A DNA stretch of 9,087 nt from positions 1 through 9,087 of the forward strand of contig JAKBHQ010000122.1 of assembly GCA_021836665.1 (NCBI GenBank). Direction: 5' to 3'. Positions 1 through 5,695 of the stretch are shown one piece after another (the stretch's first letter is position 1; each line of letters begins with the position of its first letter). A model generated the notes under the pieces. It was not told the DNA's origin. It searched no databases and was given only the letters and a program-made list of their open reading frames with translations. Position numbers and translations under genes: made by a program. This DNA comes from Thermoplasmata archaeon (GTDB taxonomy: Bacteria; Actinomycetota; Acidimicrobiia; Acidimicrobiales; Acidimicrobiaceae).

Positions 1-118
1 AGACCCCTAAAACACCTTCGACACTTCTAATGAGTATTTTCATTCAGTAAGCCATGAAGTTCATCGCGACGTAGGGTGAAAAGTGAGGATTGTTTCGAAA
101 ATTATCTCAACACCTCAA

Positions 119-144
119 CTTTGATTCCCCGTTTTTGATCAAAG
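119..144. repeat. Inverted repeat with 7-bp arms, candidate oriT element
   Basis: CTTTGAT (119-125) and ATCAAAG (138-144) are perfect reverse complements around a 12-base spacer. It sits in the candidate oriT about 120 bases before the relaxase start. It could be a relaxase or accessory-protein binding site. Confidence 0.35.
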
Positions 145-147
145 CGG

Positions 148-180
148 CGCGACTGAATTTTGCACTTTCAGAAGGTCGCG
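148..180. repeat. Bulged 10-bp hairpin, candidate oriT element
   Basis: CGCGA-CTGAA (148-157) pairs with TTCAG (167-171) and TCGCG (176-180). The loop is 9 bases and a 4-base bulge (AAGG) lies on the right arm. Extruded hairpins of this kind are typical relaxase recognition structures, but they can also be operators; the sequence alone does not decide. Confidence 0.35.
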
Positions 181-260
181 ATACTCCTAGTGGTATTTAA
201 AGAGGTGTTGCTACACATTGGCACCGTAGGTGATTTTTTGTGAGAGTATGGTAGATCTTT

Positions 261-3071
261 ATGGGCATATCAATTGCATCGATTCCTGCGGAGCGAGCGA
301 AGTACTATACAGACGCCATTGCGAAAGATAAGGAAGAGTTCGACTCAGGAGTAGGGGAGTCTCCACCGACTCGTTTTCATGGTCGCACCGACGGGATTTT
401 CGAAGATCCAGAAGTACTGCCAGTGGATGATGTGTTGGAGATTTTGAAGATCCAAGGTAATAATGACCGTCGCAGAAATGTGGCTTTCGACTTGACGTGC
501 TCCGTAGCGAAGTCAATCTCCGTCATATGGGCCATGACTGACGATGACACCAGAACGACCATCGAGAAACATCTGCGTATTGCGGCAGAAACGGCCATTG
601 GGTCGATGCATTGGTATGTGCGTACGGGGCATGGGGGCGGAAAAATCATTGAGGTCGAGGGTCCGGCTAACATGTTTGACTTTCGTCATCGGACCAATCG
701 TAAGTTCCAACCGCAACTTCATTCCCACATCCTGGTTGAGAATCGTGGCTTGGTTGAAGATCGATATATGGCTTTAGAGTCACGCGAAATTCACTTTCAG
801 GCAAAGAATGCCGGAATGATCTTTGATGCCATCATGCGTAGGGGTCTCACGGAAGATCTCGGGGTGGCTTGGGAGCAGACAAAGGAAAAAGGATCATCGG
901 GAGATATCCTCGGAGTAGACAAAGGACTTATTTCGCACTGGTCGTTACGGCGGCAGGAAGTGGAAGCCCATCTCGAAGAATGGCGAGAAAAATTCGAGAC
1001 ATCTAGAGGTGAAGAACCGACTCCTAAGGCCTTACGAAAAGCAGCCCAGGCATTCGTTTTTTCAACCCGCCAGGCAAAGGAAAGCACCAATACATCAGGA
1101 ACCACAAAAGATCTTCTGGCTGATTGGCAACGAGAAGGTCGGCAATTTCAGCCAAATGTACTCGCTAACGCTAAAACTGCGGCAGCAAAATTGGCAAGAT
1201 TGCAACAAGAGCCACGCGAGAAGGTTAGAAAGACACTTGTCGGTTCGAAATACGTGTCCGATCCCGTTTCTGCTCTCATCGTTGCCGTAGAAAAATCAAA
1301 ACATCCAACCCTTAATCGGTGGCAGATCGAAGAAGAGGCGAGGAAAATTGTACCGTTAAACGAGAGTGAGACTGTACGAGAGTGGAATGCGCGGATCGAA
1401 ACTTTGCACAGCCAGGCAGTTGCTACTGGCGAGCTCATTGCGATCTACAGGCCAGTAACCAGTGAGGATAGCAGTGTCGGTGACGTCTCTCCATCGTTGG
1501 AGATGACCCCACATCAGGAACGCTTTGCGACCCGCAAACACATTGAAATAGAACGTGCTGTAATCGAAGCTCTCACGGCAAAGAGCCAAAGCTCCGAACT
1601 AGCTGAGGCAGTAGCAAATTCCGCCCAGGCCGCCATCAATTTTGGTTTAAGTGAAGAGCAGGCAGAAGCCGTAACCCAGCTTGCAGCAGCGCACACGGTG
1701 GGCGCATGTCTCATCGGAGCGCCGGGATCTGGAAAGACAACAGCCCTGGGAGTATTTGCAAAAGCAGCTCGAGAAGCCGGTTGGCAAGTTACCGGTCTTG
1801 CCCCCACGGGTAAGGCAGCTGGAGAGGTTCAAGACGCTGTTTCGCAGGGTAAAGGGAATTCTTGGACAATAGATGCGTGGCTAGCACAGCAGCGTGAACG
1901 GGCTGGCGTGAAATATAACTCAAAGTTGCTTGAAAGCTGGAAATCGAAGCCTGGACCCCGCCAACTTTTCTTTCTAGATGAGGTATCTATAGCTTCGACC
2001 GAGCAACTTAACTACATCAGCGCTTACTGCCAAGCTTCCAGCTCGAAACTAGTCATCGTGGGAGATCATAAACAAATTGGCAGCGTAGAGAAGGGCGGCA
2101 TTCTCCTAGCTATCGCGACCGCCAAAGGCGACTATGCCGAACAAGTCGGCCTGTCGCAGATTCCCACCGCGTCAATAGAGACTGTGGTGCGTCAAAACGA
2201 AGAGTGGGAAAGACGGGCGGCTGAGGCACTTAGACAAGGGGGCAACGCTGCAGCGGATGCTATTTATGCATATGCCGGTCATGGTCGAATTCACCCGATG
2301 ACTAGTGCATCCCAAGCGAGAAACGAGATTGCGTCCAGGATGGTGGAGGATATCGCGCTCAACAAGGAGTCGATTGCAATCGGGTATACCGGTAACGCAG
2401 TCACAGAACTTAACAAGGCGATAGTTGGGATGTTGGTAAAAGCGGAGCTCCTGCCGTTGGAGAAACTTGACGACTTCGATTTCCGCATCGGGCAGCGGAT
2501 TATAACAAGAGAAAATATCTATAAATGCGGGGAGATGGTGGTACGAAACGGGGAAGTTTGGAAGGTTTTAGGTCAAGAAGGAAGGACAAAAAGTAGCGCG
2601 AGGCTAGTCGTAAGCAATCTCGAAACCGGAGTAATCGAGACGCTTAAAAAAGATTACGTTACGGGGGAAATGAAAGATGGAGGAAGGAAGGTTCGAGGGG
2701 GTTACGCTACGACACCAATTACTATCCAAAGTGCCTCTCTAAAAGGGAGTTCCTACACACTGGGTTCCAAATATGCCACTTCTGCAAGCGTTTTGGTCCC
2801 CATGACTAGAGGTATGGAGTCGAACCATTACTTTGTCCCACTGTGGGAAGTAGATTGGAAGGATGAGTCGCTTGTACCCGAGAGCGAGAAATTTGACTCG
2901 TACCGGGTGGCTATAGCGTGGCTGAGGGCTAAAGCTAGAGAGGCTCCGTTAGAAAATGGCAAGGCAGCGATTCACCATATTGCCCAGGCTGAGAACTTAG
3001 CAGCGCGTATCAAGGAAGCTGAGAGAGCTAGAGATGCGGCCGAGCAGAACATTATTTCCCAGGCACAATGA
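261..3071 (+). CDS. MobF-family conjugative relaxase with C-terminal RecD-like helicase (TraI/TrwC type)
   Basis: This 936-residue protein would nick the transferred strand at oriT, stay covalently bound to its 5' end and unwind the plasmid during conjugation. The relaxase domain fills roughly residues 1-300. It has an N-terminal tyrosine pair Y15-Y16, an acidic residue D77 in the 'AFDLT' block, and the three-histidine metal site H143, H154, H156, spaced 11 and 2 as in F TraI. The second tyrosine pair of TraI (around residues 23-24) is absent. The helicase part has Walker A GAPGSGKT (486-493), Walker B DE (573-574), GDHKQ (601-605) and a late MTRG motif. The length is close to TrwC (about 970) and much shorter than F TraI. 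An in-frame stop at 252-254 fixes ATG 261 as the most upstream start; the ribosome binding site is weak. No type IV coupling protein gene is in view. Confidence 0.93.
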   Translation: MGISIASIPAERAKYYTDAIAKDKEEFDSGVGESPPTRFHGRTDGIFEDPEVLPVDDVLEILKIQGNNDRRRNVAFDLTCSVAKSISVIWAMTDDDTRTTIEKHLRIAAETAIGSMHWYVRTGHGGGKIIEVEGPANMFDFRHRTNRKFQPQLHSHILVENRGLVEDRYMALESREIHFQAKNAGMIFDAIMRRGLTEDLGVAWEQTKEKGSSGDILGVDKGLISHWSLRRQEVEAHLEEWREKFETSRGEEPTPKALRKAAQAFVFSTRQAKESTNTSGTTKDLLADWQREGRQFQPNVLANAKTAAAKLARLQQEPREKVRKTLVGSKYVSDPVSALIVAVEKSKHPTLNRWQIEEEARKIVPLNESETVREWNARIETLHSQAVATGELIAIYRPVTSEDSSVGDVSPSLEMTPHQERFATRKHIEIERAVIEALTAKSQSSELAEAVANSAQAAINFGLSEEQAEAVTQLAAAHTVGACLIGAPGSGKTTALGVFAKAAREAGWQVTGLAPTGKAAGEVQDAVSQGKGNSWTIDAWLAQQRERAGVKYNSKLLESWKSKPGPRQLFFLDEVSIASTEQLNYISAYCQASSSKLVIVGDHKQIGSVEKGGILLAIATAKGDYAEQVGLSQIPTASIETVVRQNEEWERRAAEALRQGGNAAADAIYAYAGHGRIHPMTSASQARNEIASRMVEDIALNKESIAIGYTGNAVTELNKAIVGMLVKAELLPLEKLDDFDFRIGQRIITRENIYKCGEMVVRNGEVWKVLGQEGRTKSSARLVVSNLETGVIETLKKDYVTGEMKDGGRKVRGGYATTPITIQSASLKGSSYTLGSKYATSASVLVPMTRGMESNHYFVPLWEVDWKDESLVPESEKFDSYRVAIAWLRAKAREAPLENGKAAIHHIAQAENLAARIKEAERARDAAEQNIISQAQ

Positions 3072-3390
3072 TGTATTGCGACTATCATGAGGCTCGATTA
3101 TCTAGGTAAAACACAGTGGTATCCCTGGGGTGACTCTCCGATTTGATAACCAAGACCGGAATCCTCTCCGACTGCTTCTGTGGCATCGAGCTTGGATTCC
3201 CCCCTTGGGTAACTTATGAAGAGATCTCGAACAAACAGGAGCCACCCGGTGCTGGGTGGCTCCTCAAGGTTAGATCCGGTCCTTATAGTTTCGCAGTATG
3301 GCAGTCTGATTTCTGGGGTTGACTCATACTTAGACGAGGGCCTTTGCTAGTTTGCTAACAATTCGGTCCTTGTGTCCGCCCAGCAGCGGC
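3072..3390. other. Convergent intergenic region between relaxase and distal AAA+ gene
   Basis: No gene of convincing length is present. The region separates the ends of the plus-strand relaxase and the minus-strand ATPase gene. Besides the strong hairpin at 3237-3264 it holds a looser inverted repeat, GGAATCC (3158-3164) and GGATTCC (3194-3200), and a repeated CTCTCCGA. A 19-codon reading frame from ATG 3087 lacks a ribosome binding site and is not called. Confidence 0.6.
3237..3264 (-). terminator. Probable rho-independent terminator for the distal AAA+ gene
   Basis: An 11-bp perfect stem, AGGAGCCACCC and its complement, encloses a 6-base loop. Read on the minus strand the stem is followed by TGTTTGTT, a usable U-rich tract, about 130 bases past the stop of the distal ATPase gene. 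Read on the plus strand it lies about 165 bases after the relaxase stop but is followed by CAAGG, so termination is likely stronger in the minus direction. Confidence 0.7.
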
Positions 3391-4737
3391 TCACAGATAG
3401 CCGAGACACCTCTTTACCTTCACTATCTCCGGGAGCTTGATGCCCGGAAACACCGCTATCAAATGCTCCAAAGCAACTACTGTTTCGTCGAGCCTTACCG
3501 TGCGTGCCAATGCCCGCTGTAGCAACTGGTGCTGTTCCCTCGGGGTTTTATCAACAAGAATGCCTAGGACTTCTTCAGAGAATTCGATACCCGCGTACTC
3601 CATTTGGAGTTCCTTGCAAATACTCCTAAGTATGAGCTTTTTGGTCTCTTCGCTCTGCTCGCCGGCTTCAAAGATTTCGAACCTGCTTTTTATGGCTGAA
3701 GGAATCCTTTCTAAGTAGTTAGCAGTGGCTACCCAGATCACGTGGCTGGCATCGATTGGTATTGGTACACTTGCGTCTCTGAATTCTCTTGCTGATACCG
3801 GCTCCAAAAGATTATGCAAAGGGCTAAGCGGATCACCTTCATGACTGGAGGCTTGGGCCTTGTCGATCTCGTCGAGTACCACAAGCGGACTGATGTGGCA
3901 CTGCTCAGAAAGAACCTTGAATACCTCCCCTGACTCCGAATTCGAATATATATATGACGAGCCAGCCAGCGCCGCTCCAACCTGCAGGTTGTCGATGGCC
4001 ACCCTCGCTAGGGGAACTCCAAGGCACTTAGAGAGTTCTGCTGTGTAATGGGACTTACCAATGCCTGGCTCTCCGGCCAACAAAATAGGTGTGATCTGAA
4101 TTGGCTTATGGTATCTCATGGCAAGGTTTACTGCGTCTATCACACGGTCTGTCACGTTGGTGAAATTGGGAACGGTTGAGCGAAGCTCACTGAGCTTTTC
4201 GAGTACGTCTTGCTCGAACGTGTACTTCCTGTACGGGCCTGTTTTTACGAGGTTTGCTATGGTAGTTTTGTGACATAAATCTCTGTCGGGGTTAGCAATG
4301 CCCCTCTGTTCGAACCCAATGAGGCTGTGAGGATCGAGCAGCCTCATAAATCCTTCTCGTCTTTGAGAGTTAATGCCTTTTGCGTTTTTACCTTCATGAA
4401 TTAGATCTTTGGTTTTTTGGACACCAAGTATCCTGTATGGCCCACTGCTACTCTGAGAAACGAGCACACCCCAGGATTTGAAGATTTCACCTACTACACC
4501 AGGGGTTGATCCGTTCTTTTTAAAACCCGACTCAACAGCCCTCAGAAATGCTCTAAATCCGTCAAAGTCTGTTTTGATGAAATGTTCCAATATCTCTACA
4601 GTCTGTCCATTGGGATCTGTGGCCACTGGGAAATCCCACTCGTTCTCAAAGATTGAGTCCGTGATCGATGGATCGAGTTTTATTAGCAACTCCAGTTGCC
4701 ACAGCAGGTTCGCCAGATCAAATGTTACTTTTTGCAT
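3391..4737 (-). CDS. Lon-like AAA+ ATPase without peptidase domain, ending in LGYL
   Basis: The product is 448 residues. Residues 1 to about 190 match no domain I recognise. The AAA+ module carries Walker A GEPGIGKS (222-229), a 'GAALAGSSYIY' pore-loop segment with Y262 and Y264, Walker B LDEIDK with D289 and E290, sensor-1 N340 in WVATAN, and arginine finger R352 in IKSRF. A lid follows, to about residue 430. The order and spacing match the Lon ATPase module, but there is no Ser-Lys peptidase domain. It belongs to a Lon-like ATPase group with 'GAALAGS' and 'FRD..VP..DASHV' motifs; I know of no experimental function for it. The protein ends K-R-C-L-G-Y-L, a tail shared with the other ATPase gene upstream. 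The start is the ATG at 4737, not a more upstream codon, because AAGGAG sits 7 bases before it. An ATG two codons earlier is too close to that site. Confidence 0.85.
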   Translation of the reverse strand: MQKVTFDLANLLWQLELLIKLDPSITDSIFENEWDFPVATDPNGQTVEILEHFIKTDFDGFRAFLRAVESGFKKNGSTPGVVGEIFKSWGVLVSQSSSGPYRILGVQKTKDLIHEGKNAKGINSQRREGFMRLLDPHSLIGFEQRGIANPDRDLCHKTTIANLVKTGPYRKYTFEQDVLEKLSELRSTVPNFTNVTDRVIDAVNLAMRYHKPIQITPILLAGEPGIGKSHYTAELSKCLGVPLARVAIDNLQVGAALAGSSYIYSNSESGEVFKVLSEQCHISPLVVLDEIDKAQASSHEGDPLSPLHNLLEPVSAREFRDASVPIPIDASHVIWVATANYLERIPSAIKSRFEIFEAGEQSEETKKLILRSICKELQMEYAGIEFSEEVLGILVDKTPREQHQLLQRALARTVRLDETVVALEHLIAVFPGIKLPEIVKVKRCLGYL

Positions 4738-4744
4738 TATCATT

Positions 4745-4750
4745 CTCCTT
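4745..4750 (-). promoter_or_regulatory. Ribosome binding site deciding the start of the distal AAA+ gene
   Basis: On the minus strand AAGGAG lies 7 bases before the ATG at 4737, next to an A-rich run. In-frame upstream extension to 4845 is possible, but the extra residues are basic and low in complexity and lack such a site, so the shorter protein is preferred. Confidence 0.75.
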
Positions 4751-4768
4751 TTTTTCTTCCTTGATCTC

Positions 4769-4796
4769 CATATATGCAGTGGGGACAGACGTTGAA
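4769..4796 (-). promoter_or_regulatory. Possible sigma-70-type promoter for the distal AAA+ gene
   Basis: On the minus strand TTCAAC (4796-4791) and TATATG (4774-4769) are 16 bases apart, about 30 bases before the start codon. The -35 matches consensus at only 3 of 6 positions, so this is a weak candidate. It would give the gene its own promoter, consistent with the long gap from the other ATPase gene. Confidence 0.25.
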
Positions 4797-4871
4797 CGAG
4801 AATGAGGCAGGGTGGTCTCTCGGTGCTGTGGGTTGAAGTGCCCATAGTGAGGTTCAGCGCGTTCTGGGACT

Positions 4872-4885
4872 AGTTCTATAGAACT
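4872..4885. repeat. Perfect 14-bp palindrome, possible operator
   Basis: AGTTCTATAGAACT reads the same on both strands and lies 135 bases upstream of the distal ATPase start. A related element, GTTC-TAT-GAAC, recurs at 5509-5519 in the same gap. A single 14-bp palindrome can occur by chance in 9 kb; the position and the second copy are the reasons to note it. Confidence 0.35.
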
Positions 4886-5387
4886 CACGTTCCTCGTCAC
4901 CATCACGTAATGTCCGTTGAACTAAGCGTTGCTAGAAGCTAAGACCATCGCTGTCTATGCGACCGTCTAGGTAAGGAGGGTGTCAATCAATCGCTCTTAC
5001 CTGGAGCAAATGCTCCACAAAGCGATGAAGTTCTGGTTGACTTCTTTGACGGATTCCTAGCGAAACCCACAGCAGCGCATGGAATAACCGAGCCTCAGGA
5101 GACCACGGGTAGGTAAGTGAGGACTTTCCTTTGAGTTTTACGAGATTGCACTGGACCGGAAAGAATTGAGGCCCACCAGCGATTCAGCCAATTTCATTAG
5201 TGGCGCCTTACTCGTTTAGTCTTGACGCAAGGGTAAATGACCTGGCTGTTATGTCGTGATGCATTGCAATAACATGGTGCTTCGCCGGTTATGGGGCTCA
5301 CTCTAAGGACCTAGCCTGGTTGGCTATTGCCACAAGATGGATATTTCTCGATAGCCTGGATGCTGGCTTGGTTCGAACGAGTTCGCT

Positions 5388-5417
5388 GACTTTACCTGAC
5401 TTTACCTAACCTTACCT
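5388..5417. repeat. Three tandem copies of a 10-bp repeat
   Basis: GACTTTACCT occurs twice in direct succession, followed by a third copy, AACCTTACCT, with two changes. The 10-bp period is close to one helical turn, so the copies would face the same side of the DNA. Further TTACCT or AGGTAA copies lie at 4969, 4997 and 5111. This could be a small iteron-like or regulator-binding array, but three copies are too few to call an origin. Confidence 0.55.
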
Positions 5418-5501
5418 GAAGGGCAGTTCTCATTCTGGATTGCATCGGGGCTGATGTATATCAGGATCAATCGGGAGTGTAGAACAAAGATAACCCAGAC
5501 G

Positions 5502-5524
5502 ACCCAGGGTTCTATGAACTGGGT
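5502..5524. repeat. Bulged 9-bp hairpin
   Basis: ACCCA (5502-5506) and GTTC (5509-5512) pair with GAAC (5516-5519) and TGGGT (5520-5524). The loop is TAT and the bulge is two G residues. It is the first of three hairpins in the 190 bases after the stop codon of the proximal ATPase gene, as read on the minus strand. Confidence 0.45.
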
Positions 5525-5596
5525 GCCGAGCAGCCATTTGTGGCAAAGACCCAGAGATGTGCTGGATTCATGGGCGAGGTGGTCTTGATGATCTGC

Positions 5597-5628
5597 GGGC
5601 CAAGGCGCTTCGCAGGCGACCTTGACCC
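5597..5628. repeat. Interrupted 11-bp hairpin
   Basis: GGG-C-CAAGG-CGC pairs with GCG-A-CCTTG-A-CCC around a 7-base loop. The stem has one mismatch and one bulged A. It lies 12 bases from the long hairpin at 5640-5687. Confidence 0.45.
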
Positions 5629-5639
5629 GAGTCAATACC

Positions 5640-5687
5640 ATCCCCTTCCATGTCCGCTAGGACTCAGTCTCGGATGTGGAAGGGGAT
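5640..5687. terminator. Long hairpin past the proximal AAA+ gene; likely terminator or structured RNA
   Basis: A 17-bp stem pairs 5640-5656 with 5671-5687 around a 14-base loop. It begins 9 bases past the stop codon of the proximal ATPase gene, the usual place for a terminator. Two of the pairs are U-G and G-U in plus-strand RNA; in minus-strand RNA they become A-C and C-A mismatches. The plus side is followed by TATTT, whereas the minus side has no U-run. The stem is therefore better formed in a plus-strand transcript. It may work in both directions. Confidence 0.6.
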
Positions 5688-5695
5688 TATTTAAC

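Larger units (their letters stand above)
1..260. other. Non-coding region upstream of the relaxase; candidate oriT and promoter
   Basis: No gene is visible here. The stretch is dense in inverted repeats: arms at 119-125/138-144, a bulged hairpin at 148-180, an imperfect palindrome at 181-196 (ATAC..CTAG..GTAT), an 8-bp inverted repeat AACACCTC/GAGGTGTT at 109-116 and 202-209, and a small GTGT-TGCT-ACAC hairpin at 205-216. The AACACCT half also occurs directly at 11-17. MobF relaxases often act on an oriT close to their own gene, with a nic site beside inverted repeats, so this is the natural place for the origin of transfer. No nic sequence is recognisable by identity, so the assignment rests on position and repeat density. 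The region must also hold the relaxase promoter, but I see no good -35/-10 pair. Confidence 0.35.
4738..5695. other. 958-bp gap between the two AAA+ genes, without a convincing gene
   Basis: No reading frame here has a recognisable product or a good ribosome binding site; all are short. The gap holds an inverted repeat AGGTAAG/CTTACCT (4969-4975, 4996-5002), a tight hairpin TGGAGCA-AA-TGCTCCA (5002-5017), CGAAC-GA-GTTCG (5374-5385), a 10-bp tandem repeat at 5388-5417, and a run of hairpins from 5502 to 5687. A short stretch at 4989-5060 translates to 23 protein-like residues and could be a gene fragment. The gap may hold a structured RNA, control sites or decayed sequence. Confidence 0.5.

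Noticed and set aside
4738..4845. 36-residue N-terminal extension of the distal ATPase
   Set aside because: The strong AAGGAG site supports the start at 4737, and the extension has a basic, low-complexity, non-protein-like sequence.
4989..5060. 23-residue plus-strand stretch, N-R-S-Y-L-E-Q-M-L-H-K..., shortly after AAGGAGG
   Set aside because: It reads like protein but lacks a normal start codon and closes quickly; at most a decayed gene fragment.
5306..5385. tRNA-like features: a D-arm-like TAGCCTGGTTGGCTA and a T-loop-like GGTTCGAAC
   Set aside because: No matching anticodon stem, T stem or acceptor stem could be formed around them.
5374..5385. LexA-type SOS box
   Set aside because: The half-sites CGAAC and GTTCG are 2 bases apart instead of the 4 needed.
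5402..5641. 79-codon minus-strand frame in the gap between the ATPase genes
   Set aside because: Composition is not protein-like, there is no ribosome binding site, and it overlaps the hairpin cluster.
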